From contig JABXIP010000062.1 of assembly GCA_013373005.1 (NCBI GenBank), positions 1 to 17,866 on the forward strand: 17,866 nt of DNA, given 5' to 3'. The number at the start of each line of letters is the position of its first letter. The stretch's first letter is position 1. Positions 1 through 6,480 of the stretch are shown here, piece after piece. Position numbers and translations under genes: made by a program. Under the pieces are notes generated by a model. That model worked only from the letters and a program-made list of their open reading frames with translations. It did no database searches and had not been told where the DNA came from. The stretch comes from Cytophagia bacterium. Lineage in GTDB: Bacteria; Bacteroidota; Bacteroidia; Cytophagales; Cyclobacteriaceae.

Positions 1-1
1 C

Positions 2-718
2 CCGCTGGGTCACTCTTTCTCCAAAAAGTATTTCACTGAAAAGTTCGAGAAAGAGAAGATTGAAGACTGTGAATATGATCTCTATCCTTTAGAGGATATT
101 GAGGAGCTTCCAGATTTGATCAAGTCCGAAAAAGAGTTGATCGGTCTGAACGTTACCATTCCTTATAAACAACAAGTCATAAGATTTCTCGATGAAATTG
201 ATGCCAAAGCAGAACAGATTGGTGCTGTAAACACTATCAAGATTCAAGGCAAAAAACTAAAAGGCTATAATACCGACTACATTGGCTTTAAAGAGTCGTT
301 GGTGAAGTTTATGGGCCCTAACCCCATGCCTGAAAAAGCTCTCATATTGGGAACTGGAGGGGCTTCCAAAGCCGTAAAAACTGCCCTTGACGATTTGCAT
401 ATCGAATACCAATTTGTTTCCCGAAATCCTACCGAAGGTCAATTGAGTTATGATTTACTCAATACTCAATACTCAATACTCAGTACTGCGAAGCTGATCA
501 TTAATACTACTCCCCTAGGTATGGCTCCAGCCACCGAATCCCTTCCGGACCTCCCCTACCACCAACTCACAGAGCAACACTACCTCTACGACCTGGTTTA
601 TAACCCACTAAAAACCGCTTTTATGCAAAAAGGCATTGATGCTAAATGTTGGGTAAAAAACGGGCTGGAAATGCTTTACGGCCAAGCCGAAGCCGCTTGG
701 GAGATATGGAACCAGTAA
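2..718 (+). CDS. aroE: Shikimate dehydrogenase, 5' end cut by window edge
   Basis: Reduces 3-dehydroshikimate to shikimate with NADPH in the cytoplasmic chorismate pathway. The frame is open from base 2, and 238 residues are visible. It begins inside the shikimate-binding motif PLGHSFS, so against a usual family length of about 245-275 only roughly ten N-terminal residues are missing. Catalytic Lys is in NVTIPYK (visible residue 56) and the partner Asp in GYNTD (residue 92). The NADP-binding glycine motif GTGGAS is at 117-122, and NTTPLGM follows later. An internal TTG at 116 is not the real start. Oddity: a 7-bp tandem repeat encodes residues 152-161, just before the LIINTTPLGM strand, in a stretch that seems slightly longer than usual for the family. 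The frame stays open through it, so the gene looks functional. uvrB follows 50 bases downstream on the same strand. Confidence 0.95.
   Translation, partial: PLGHSFSKKYFTEKFEKEKIEDCEYDLYPLEDIEELPDLIKSEKELIGLNVTIPYKQQVIRFLDEIDAKAEQIGAVNTIKIQGKKLKGYNTDYIGFKESLVKFMGPNPMPEKALILGTGGASKAVKTALDDLHIEYQFVSRNPTEGQLSYDLLNTQYSILSTAKLIINTTPLGMAPATESLPDLPYHQLTEQHYLYDLVYNPLKTAFMQKGIDAKCWVKNGLEMLYGQAEAAWEIWNQ
457..487 (+). repeat. Heptanucleotide tandem repeat inside aroE
   Basis: Three perfect copies of ACTCAAT (457-463, 464-470, 471-477) are followed by one variant copy ACTCAGT (478-484) and a partial ACT. Because 7 is not a multiple of 3, each copy is read in a different frame, giving residues such as N-T-Q-Y-S-I-L. 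Gain or loss of one copy would shift the aroE frame, while three copies (21 bp) keep it. The repeat itself is directly visible; any slippage is inference. Confidence 0.85.
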
Positions 719-740
719 ATTCTTAGAATCGTAAACTCAA

Positions 741-754
741 AATTGACAATTGAT
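741..754 (+). repeat. Short heptamer pair between aroE and uvrB
   Basis: AATTGAC is followed directly by AATTGAT in the 50-base gap upstream of uvrB. The first unit and its neighbour also form a small palindrome, AATTG-A-CAATT. It is only two units long and may be chance in AT-rich DNA. It is listed because a clear 7-bp array lies about 250 bases upstream. Confidence 0.35.
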
Positions 755-768
755 GTTAGTTTTGATCT

Positions 769-2799
769 ATGGACTTCAAAATCACTTCTGAGTTTGAGCC
801 AACTGGCGACCAGCCTAGGGCCATTGAGCAATTGGTTACCAATGTAGAAGCCGGTGAACCTTATCAGGTATTGCTGGGTGCTACCGGTTCGGGTAAAACT
901 TTTACTGTAGCCAATCTAATTCAGCAGACTCAACGTCCAACTCTGATTTTGAGCCATAATAAAACACTCGCTGCTCAGCTTTATGGAGAATTCAAACAGT
1001 TCTTTCCAGAAAATGCGGTGGAGTACTTTATCTCCTACTACGACTATTATCAACCGGAAGCATTTATCCCCAATAGTAACCTCTATATAGAGAAGGACCT
1101 TTCCATCAATGAGGAAATTGAAAAACTGAGACTGAGTGCCACTTCGTCTTTGTTAACTGGAAGAAGAGATGTGATTGTGATTGCCTCGGTTTCCTGCATC
1201 TATGGTATTGGTAACCCTGATGAGTTTGGCAAAAATGTAGTCCGTTTACAGGTAGGCGATGTGGTGGCCAGAAACCAGCTGCTTTTTGCCTTGGTAGACA
1301 TTCTCTACAGCAGAACTGAGGCAGAATTCAAGCGAGGTACTTTCCGTGTAAAAGGAGATACGGTAGATATCTTCATTGCTTACGGAGATTTTGCCTATCG
1401 CATCTACTTCTGGGGCGATGAGATTGAAGCCATCCAGCGAATTGATCCGGCAACTGGAAAGAAAATCTCTGACGAAAAAATCATCTCCATCTTCCCTGCC
1501 AACTTGTTCGTGACGGGAAAAGATGTACTGCATACGGCCATCAAAGAAATTCAGGATGATCTGGTAGATCGACTTGAACAATACGAGCAAGACCGAAGAT
1601 TCTTAGAAGCCAAAAGGCTGAAGGAGCGTACTGAGTTTGATCTGGAAATGATGCGAGAGTTGGGATATTGCTCAGGAGTGGAAAACTACTCGCGCTACTT
1701 CGATAGGCGACAAAGAGGTCAAAGACCCTTCTGCCTTCTGGATTATTTCCCTGAAGATTACCTCTTAGTCATTGATGAGAGTCACGTTACGGTTCCTCAG
1801 GTTCGAGCTATGTGGGGCGGTGACAGATCCCGAAAGGAAAATCTGGTTGAATATGGCTTCAGACTTCCTTCAGCTCTGGACAATCGACCTTTGAAATTCG
1901 ATGAATTTGAGGCCTTGAGTAATCAGATTATATATGTTTCGGCCACACCCGGTGATTATGAGCTGAGTAAAACCGAAGGTGAAGTCGTGGAACAAATCAT
2001 TCGTCCGACAGGGCTTCTTGATCCAATCATTGATGTCCGACCTAGTGCTAATCAGATTGATGACTTACTAGAGGAAATCGATGATCGAGTGAAGAAAGAA
2101 GAACGTGTTTTGGTGACCACCTTAACCAAACGAATGGCAGAGGAACTCACCAAATACCTGGAGAGAGCCAGTGTACGAGTGAGATATATTCACTCAGAAG
2201 TGAACCCTTTAGACAGGGTAGAAATTCTGCGAGAACTGAGACTGGGTGTTTTCGATGTGCTGGTTGGCGTGAACCTGCTTCGCGAAGGACTCGACTTACC
2301 AGAAGTTTCATTGGTGGCCATTTTAGATGCCGACAAGGAAGGCTTCCTTCGAAATCAGCGATCACTGATTCAAACCATTGGTCGTGCTGCAAGAAATGAG
2401 AATGGTAGAGTAATCATGTATGCTGACACCGTGACTCGATCTATGCAAGAGGCTATTGATGAAACTAACCGTAGACGCAGCATTCAAATAGAATATAATA
2501 AGGAGCATGGTATTGTTCCGAGAACAGTGCGCAAGTCTAAGGAGGCTATCATGAGCCAAACCAGTGTGGCAGATTCCAAGAAGAACAAAAAGAACTACTA
2601 TGCTGAACCGGAAGAACATTCGGTAGCTGCAGATCCTGTAGTTGCTTATATAAGCAAGCAAGGCCTTGACAAAATGATCGAAAAGACTCAGAAGTCTATG
2701 GAAAAGGCGGCAAGAGAGCTCGACTTTATCGAGGCTGCCAGGTTGCGCGATGAACTCAATGAGCTAAAAGCCTTGGTCGAATCTAAGTCTCAAAAATAA
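769..2799 (+). CDS. uvrB: UvrABC excision nuclease subunit B
   Basis: UvrB is the damage-verifying helicase-like subunit of nucleotide excision repair. It is loaded by UvrA, clamps one strand with its beta-hairpin and recruits UvrC. The protein has 676 residues, normal for the family. Walker A GATGSGKT is at 37-44, the beta-hairpin region YYDYYQPEAF at 90-99, Walker B DESH at 336-339, SATPGD at 391-396, and motif VI QTIGRAARN at 535-543. The UVR domain that contacts UvrC is at about 631-666 and contains ARELDFIEAARLRDE. All key motifs are intact. The ATG at 769 fits the conserved N-terminus (FKITSEFEPTGDQP). It may be co-transcribed with aroE. No terminator is visible in the 64 bases before the lipoprotein gene, so read-through is possible. 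Confidence 0.98.
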   Translation: MDFKITSEFEPTGDQPRAIEQLVTNVEAGEPYQVLLGATGSGKTFTVANLIQQTQRPTLILSHNKTLAAQLYGEFKQFFPENAVEYFISYYDYYQPEAFIPNSNLYIEKDLSINEEIEKLRLSATSSLLTGRRDVIVIASVSCIYGIGNPDEFGKNVVRLQVGDVVARNQLLFALVDILYSRTEAEFKRGTFRVKGDTVDIFIAYGDFAYRIYFWGDEIEAIQRIDPATGKKISDEKIISIFPANLFVTGKDVLHTAIKEIQDDLVDRLEQYEQDRRFLEAKRLKERTEFDLEMMRELGYCSGVENYSRYFDRRQRGQRPFCLLDYFPEDYLLVIDESHVTVPQVRAMWGGDRSRKENLVEYGFRLPSALDNRPLKFDEFEALSNQIIYVSATPGDYELSKTEGEVVEQIIRPTGLLDPIIDVRPSANQIDDLLEEIDDRVKKEERVLVTTLTKRMAEELTKYLERASVRVRYIHSEVNPLDRVEILRELRLGVFDVLVGVNLLREGLDLPEVSLVAILDADKEGFLRNQRSLIQTIGRAARNENGRVIMYADTVTRSMQEAIDETNRRRSIQIEYNKEHGIVPRTVRKSKEAIMSQTSVADSKKNKKNYYAEPEEHSVAADPVVAYISKQGLDKMIEKTQKSMEKAARELDFIEAARLRDELNELKALVESKSQK

Positions 2800-2863
2800 T
2801 TTCACTTCCTACATGTGACCTTTCAAAACTCATGCGTCAAATGCTTGAATTTTTGATCGAAAT

Positions 2864-3628
2864 ATGAAAAAATACCTAATTATCTCTATGGTAGCCATCA
2901 CAGTGATGAGCTGTAACCAGGAGAAAAATATGCTGATTTCTGAGAATGCTGACCTTATTACTAAGCTTGATAGTGTTTCTGCCGAACTGGCTAGCACCCA
3001 AAAAGCCTCAGTGACATTGATGAATGCCATGAGTTTGATGGATTCCATCAACATAAGTAGACAAATGCTGAAAGTGACTTTGGAAAACTCTGATCAGCAT
3101 GCTGATTTTCTTGCCCAAATGAGTGACTTGAAAGCCTATGTTGAGCAAACCAGCTTGCAAATCAGCAAACTTGAAAAAACGGTGAAGGAGTCTAAAACTG
3201 CACAAAATGCTTATGCTCAGACAATCAAAACTCTCAAAGCAGACCTGGAGAGTAGAAAGGCTGAAATTACCACTTTGGATGCCCAGTTGAGAACTGAAAA
3301 GGACAACAATCAAAAGTTGATCGTATTGAACAACATGCAACAGGAGACCATTTCTACACAAGATGCCGAGATTGAAGCCAAAATGCTTGAGCTCGAAATG
3401 TTGAATCAGCAGATTGCAGACTTGAGGTCTACTTTTAAAATCAGTGAAGCCGATGCTTATTTTACTCAAGGTGAGGCATATGCTTTAGCTGCCAAGAGAA
3501 CCAAGCTGGCTCCTTCCAAGAAAAAGGACACTTACCAAATGGCATTAACTTCTTACCAAAAAGCCTTCGACTTAGGTAGAGAAGATGCCAAACCTAAAAT
3601 AGACGCCATAAGAACCAGACTGAACTAG
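2864..3628 (+). CDS. Coiled-coil lipoprotein with TPR-like C-terminus, unknown function
   Basis: I do not recognise the family. The 254-residue product starts with a short lipoprotein signal (MKKYLIISMVAITVMSC) whose lipobox VMSC puts the lipidated Cys at residue 17, so it should be anchored in the cell envelope. Residues about 23-50 and 88-190 are rich in Leu, Glu, Lys, Gln and Ala in heptad-like spacing, which predicts long coiled coils. The last ~60 residues (ADAYFTQGEAYALAA, then YQMALTSYQKAFDLG) look like one TPR-type helical hairpin with a Lys-rich insert. An alternating coiled coil plus TPR recalls envelope scaffold proteins such as CpoB/YbgF, but no homology is claimed. The gene lies 64 bases after uvrB. 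Its start overlaps the stop of a mini-frame at 2832-2867 (ATGA at 2864-2867), probably by chance. Confidence 0.8.
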   Translation: MKKYLIISMVAITVMSCNQEKNMLISENADLITKLDSVSAELASTQKASVTLMNAMSLMDSINISRQMLKVTLENSDQHADFLAQMSDLKAYVEQTSLQISKLEKTVKESKTAQNAYAQTIKTLKADLESRKAEITTLDAQLRTEKDNNQKLIVLNNMQQETISTQDAEIEAKMLELEMLNQQIADLRSTFKISEADAYFTQGEAYALAAKRTKLAPSKKKDTYQMALTSYQKAFDLGREDAKPKIDAIRTRLN

Positions 3629-3672
3629 TCTGTAGTAAAAACAAAAAGAACGTCATTCTGAGCAGAGGATGG

Positions 3673-3710
3673 CCAAAGCGGGAAGCCTTTTATTGACCTT
3701 TGGGGCTTCC
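3673..3710 (+). other. Interleaved inverted repeats downstream of the lipoprotein gene
   Basis: Two perfect inverted repeats are interleaved: CCAAAG (3673-3678) with CTTTGG (3698-3703), and GGAAGCC (3681-3687) with GGCTTCC (3704-3710). As RNA they could form alternative hairpins or an H-type pseudoknot. The flank just upstream (CGTCATTCTGAGC, 3651-3663) resembles sequences I associate with dispersed intergenic repeats, so this may be a degenerate repeat copy. The remainder of the 252-base gap (3629-3880) holds the terminator at 3716-3745 and, before amt, AT-rich DNA with no promoter I can defend. Confidence 0.45.
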
Positions 3711-3715
3711 TTAAT

Positions 3716-3745
3716 TGCCAAAACCTCCCTCGGGATGGCATTTTT
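3716..3745 (+). terminator. Probable Rho-independent terminator of uvrB / lipoprotein transcripts
   Basis: TGCCA (3716-3720) pairs with TGGCA (3736-3740), and TCCC (3726-3729) pairs with GGGA (3732-3735). The stem carries a one-sided bulge and is followed immediately by five T (3741-3745). The imperfect stem lowers confidence, but its position after the lipoprotein gene and before amt suits a terminator. Confidence 0.5.
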
Positions 3746-3880
3746 CATTTTATGCAATTTCAAACGATTTACTGAATTTTGATTTCGATTGGCTTAATAA
3801 TGAGGTCATTTTCTGTTAACTTTCATAGTTATTGGACATTCTGACTACATTTTCAACCTTTATAATCGAACTGACTAAAA

Positions 3881-5230
3881 ATGAGTAAAAAATGGATTCC
3901 AGGGTTTGCCCTGTTAATTATCATCGCACTAGTCTCCCTATTAGATTCCGGTAGTCTCTCTGGTTTTGACGATCCGAACATCAGCGGAGCAGACACTGCA
4001 TGGATGTTGGCTGCCACCGGATTGGTTTTATTAATGACCCCCGGCCTTTCTTTCTTCTATGGAGGAATGGTAAGTCGCAAGAACGTAATCTCCACCATGC
4101 TTCAAAGTTTTATCTGTATGGGTATCATCACCCTGGTTTGGGTGAGCTTTGGCTTTAGCCTTGCCTTTGGCGACTCCATTGGTGGGTTCTTCGGAGACCC
4201 AACTACTTTTGCTTTCTTCAAAGGTGTAGGAGCATCTACTCAGGCAGACTTGGCACCTACCATTCCGTTTGTACTCTTCGCCTTGTTCCAGATGAAGTTT
4301 GCTATCATTACACCGGCCCTCATTACCGGTAGTTTTGCTGAAAGAGTTAGATTTTCAAGCTTCCTACTATTTATCATTCTCTTCAGCATATTCATCTACA
4401 GCCCACTCGCTCACATGACCTGGCATCCTGATGGATTCCTCAGAAAATGGGGTGTATTAGATTTTGCAGGAGGGACCGTAGTACACATGTCTGCCGGTTT
4501 TGCTGCCATTGCTGCGGCTATCATCCTAGGAAAGAGAAAAACTCATGGATCAGTTCACAAACCATACAACATTCCATTTGTGCTGCTAGGCACAGGCCTT
4601 TTATGGTTCGGTTGGTTCGGGTTTAATGCAGGTTCTGCATTAGGTGCTAATGGCGCGGCTGCAATGGCCTTTGCCACTACAACAGTCGCATCTGCCGCTG
4701 CCATGTTGGCGTGGGTACTTTACGATGCCTTTATGGGCAGAAAAATTTCAGGATTGGGAGCTTCGATCGGTGCGGTGGTTGGCCTTGTGGCCATCACACC
4801 GGCTGCCGGTTTTGTAACTATAGGCCAAAGCGTGTTCATTGGTGTTGCGGCCGCTATTGTTTCGAATATTGTGGTTTACTACAAAAACAAAACTGGCATT
4901 GATGATACGCTTGATGTATTCCCATGCCACGGTGTTGGAGGTATTGTGGGAATGATTTTAACCGGAGTTTTTGCTCAGGAAGTTGGTTTGATTTACGGAG
5001 ATGCCACTACATTCTTAAGACATATTGCTGCTGTATTTATGGTAGGTGGCTTCACCTTCGGTTTGTCTTACCTTTTCTTCAAAATCACCAATGCTATTAT
5101 TCCAATGAGAGTAAGTGAAACCGCTGAAGAATACGGATTGGATATTACCCAGCATGCCGAAAGCATGTCTAAAAGCACTACTCCAGAACAAATTTCAGAA
5201 ATGATAAAAGCCTCCGCGCTTAAAAAATAA
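3881..5230 (+). CDS. amt: Ammonium transporter, Amt family
   Basis: An inner-membrane channel for ammonium/ammonia uptake, expected to be trimeric. The 449 residues carry about eleven to twelve hydrophobic segments, the first of which (7-20) may be a signal-like helix. The family signature DFAGGTVVH is at 194-202. Asp194 and His202 match AmtB D160 and H168 in spacing, and the second pore histidine is His350 in FPCHGVGG, so the twin-His pore is intact. The C-terminal tail RVSETAEEYGLDITQHAE is the segment that docks PII proteins in relatives. Unusually, no glnK/glnB gene lies next to it: it is followed by a terminator and the convergent sodA. The ATG at 3881 has an A-rich leader and no clear Shine-Dalgarno site. 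Nitrogen regulation is likely for the family but cannot be seen here. Confidence 0.96.
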   Translation: MSKKWIPGFALLIIIALVSLLDSGSLSGFDDPNISGADTAWMLAATGLVLLMTPGLSFFYGGMVSRKNVISTMLQSFICMGIITLVWVSFGFSLAFGDSIGGFFGDPTTFAFFKGVGASTQADLAPTIPFVLFALFQMKFAIITPALITGSFAERVRFSSFLLFIILFSIFIYSPLAHMTWHPDGFLRKWGVLDFAGGTVVHMSAGFAAIAAAIILGKRKTHGSVHKPYNIPFVLLGTGLLWFGWFGFNAGSALGANGAAAMAFATTTVASAAAMLAWVLYDAFMGRKISGLGASIGAVVGLVAITPAAGFVTIGQSVFIGVAAAIVSNIVVYYKNKTGIDDTLDVFPCHGVGGIVGMILTGVFAQEVGLIYGDATTFLRHIAAVFMVGGFTFGLSYLFFKITNAIIPMRVSETAEEYGLDITQHAESMSKSTTPEQISEMIKASALKK

Positions 5231-5258
5231 ATAACTAAACTACTAACTAACTTTAACC

Positions 5259-5292
5259 AAAAAGGGCTGACGAAATCGTCAGCCCTTTTTTT
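5259..5292. terminator. Bidirectional terminator shared by amt and sodA
   Basis: GGGCTGACGA (5264-5273) and TCGTCAGCCC (5276-5285) form a perfect GC-rich hairpin. It is preceded by five A (5259-5263) and followed by seven T (5286-5292), so it works as an intrinsic terminator on both strands. It sits 29 bases after the amt stop and 20 bases from the sodA stop. Confidence 0.93.
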
Positions 5293-5311
5293 ATGTCATA
5301 TGCTTAATGGA

Positions 5312-5917
5312 TTACTTCCCAGCAGCGTATCTCTTACTTACTTCTTCCCAGTTGATCACATTGAAGAATGCAGAAATATAATCAGGTCTTCTGTTCTGAT
5401 AGTTTAGGTAGTAAGCGTGCTCCCAAACGTCTAGTCCCATAATTGGGTGACCACCACAACCAACATTTGGCATAAGGGTATTGTCTTGATTAGCTGAAGA
5501 ACAAACTTCTACTTTTCCACCCGGGTGAACGCAAAGCCATGCCCAGCCTGAACCAAATCTCGTAGCCGCAGCTTTAGAGAAAGCCTCTTTGAATCCATCA
5601 AAAGAACCGTAAGCCTCGTTGATAGCATTGGCCAATTCTCCTGAAGGCTCACCTCCACCATTTGGCGACATGATAGACCAGAACAAAGAGTGGTTGTAGA
5701 AACCTCCTCCATTATTTCTTACAGCACCGTTATCGCTATGATCAGCCAAAAGAGCCTCAATGCTTTTACCTTCCATTTCAGTTCCGGCAATTGCATTGTT
5801 AAGGTTATTAGTATAGCCAGCGTGGTGTTTGCCGTGATGTATCTCCATTGTTCTTGCGTCTATGTGCGGTTCTAGCGCATCATAGGCATAAGGTAATTTT
5901 GGTAATTCGAATGCCAT
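5312..5917 (-). CDS. sodA: Superoxide dismutase, Mn or cambialistic Fe/Mn type
   Basis: Converts superoxide to oxygen and hydrogen peroxide. With 201 residues and no signal peptide it should act in the cytoplasm. Metal ligands are His27 (IHHGKHH), His76 (FYNHSLFW), and Asp163 and His167 (GLDVWEHAYY). The active-site Gln comes from the C-terminal half (ANQDN, Gln144), while the position of the FeSOD Gln before the second His is Gly. This favours the Mn type by the usual rule, although Bacteroidota enzymes of this class can use either metal, so sodB is an alternative label. It has three cysteines (129, 139, 154), two of them near the Gln loop. It is transcribed towards amt and ends at the shared terminator. 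A promoter-like sequence lies just upstream, inside the end of tadA. Confidence 0.96.
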   Translation of the reverse strand: MAFELPKLPYAYDALEPHIDARTMEIHHGKHHAGYTNNLNNAIAGTEMEGKSIEALLADHSDNGAVRNNGGGFYNHSLFWSIMSPNGGGEPSGELANAINEAYGSFDGFKEAFSKAAATRFGSGWAWLCVHPGGKVEVCSSANQDNTLMPNVGCGGHPIMGLDVWEHAYYLNYQNRRPDYISAFFNVINWEEVSKRYAAGK

Positions 5918-5940
5918 GTTATTTGATTTTTATGTTTCTA

Positions 5941-5973
5941 CAAAAATTAGACTTTTATCTAAGCCGAGCAAAA
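5941..5973 (-). promoter_or_regulatory. Candidate Bacteroidota-type promoter for sodA
   Basis: Read on the minus strand, TTTTG (5973-5969) is followed by a 19-base spacer and then TAATTTTTG (5949-5941). This matches the Bacteroidota pattern TTTG-N19-TAnnTTTG with one extra base in the -7 box. It leaves a short leader before the sodA ATG at 5917, and the -33 part lies within the last codons of tadA. It suggests that sodA can be transcribed independently of tadA. Confidence 0.5.
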
Positions 5974-6401
5974 AACTGCTTGAGGAGTTCTTCACTCTGG
6001 TTTTTTAACAAAGCATGAGCGGTTTCTGTTCGCGGATGCAGGATTTTTTTAGGATGAAGCGAAAATCCTCGTTTAGAATCTTCTGCTGCATACACTAACC
6101 GGCCCAGCTGTGCCCAATACAAAGCTCCCGCGCACATTACACAAGGTTCTAAGGTAACAAACAAAGTACACTCATTCAGGTATTTTCCGCCAATGGCATC
6201 GAATGCTGCAGTCATAGCCAGCATCTCAGCATGAGCTGTAACATCAGTTAGCTGCTCGGTCATGTTGTGGGCCTTCGCAATAATTCTGTTTTCAGCAACC
6301 ACAACAGCTCCCACAGGAACTTCCCCCTTTTCAAAAGCCATTTCGGCTTGTTTCAGGGCTTGTTTCATAAAGTGCTCATCAGAATGAATGCTCAGGCTCA
6401 T
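5955..6401 (-). CDS. tadA: tRNA-specific adenosine deaminase
   Basis: Deaminates adenosine to inosine at the wobble position of tRNA-Arg(ACG), using zinc. From the ATG at 6401 the protein has 148 residues, which fits the family. The frame also has an ATG at 6461 that would add 20 residues lacking family features and overlap the aspS promoter area, so I prefer 6401. Zinc site and proton shuttle: HAE (His57, Glu59) and PCVMC (Cys87, Cys90). The GEVPVGAVVV segment at about 26-35 is also typical. The C-terminus (SLHPKKILHPRTE) is an ordinary variant. The gene diverges from aspS, so two translation-linked genes share one intergenic region of 79 bases. sodA follows on the same strand after 37 bases. 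Confidence 0.93.
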   Translation of the reverse strand: MSLSIHSDEHFMKQALKQAEMAFEKGEVPVGAVVVAENRIIAKAHNMTEQLTDVTAHAEMLAMTAAFDAIGGKYLNECTLFVTLEPCVMCAGALYWAQLGRLVYAAEDSKRGFSLHPKKILHPRTETAHALLKNQSEELLKQFFARLR

Positions 6402-6449
6402 TGCTTTTGTTTTCAGTTCAATATTAAGCCCAAATGCTAAAACTATTAC

Positions 6450-6457
6450 TAAATTTG
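6450..6457 (+). promoter_or_regulatory. Possible -7 box for aspS
   Basis: TAAATTTG matches the Bacteroidota -7 consensus TAnnTTTG exactly and lies 23 bases before the aspS ATG in the tadA/aspS divergent region. No TTG-type -33 box occurs at the right distance, so this is tentative. Confidence 0.35.
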
Positions 6458-6480
6458 CCACTCATTTTTAAGACAAGAGT

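Noticed and set aside
757..764. TAGTTTTG, a perfect -7 box before uvrB
   Set aside because: It lies only four bases from the ATG and has no -33 box, so it would leave essentially no leader.
2832..2867. Eleven-codon frame whose stop overlaps the lipoprotein start (ATGA)
   Set aside because: No ribosome site or regulatory codon pattern is visible, and so short a frame is likely to occur by chance.
3616..3632. CAGACT/AGTCTG hairpin spanning the lipoprotein stop codon
   Set aside because: The stem is short, no T-run follows, and a better terminator lies downstream.
3861..3866. TATAAT before amt as a sigma70-like -10 box
   Set aside because: The nearest -35-like TTGGAC is 23 bases away, and this is not the usual promoter type of the phylum.
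4711..5118. Extra open frames inside amt on both strands
   Set aside because: They are shadows of the amt reading frame, with biased composition and no recognisable domains.
5231..5258. ACTAA-type low-complexity run after amt
   Set aside because: It is irregular and short, consistent with AT-rich spacer next to the terminator.
6402..6461. Twenty-residue N-terminal extension of TadA
   Set aside because: It has no family match and would cover the divergent promoter region; the ATG at 6401 gives the normal length.
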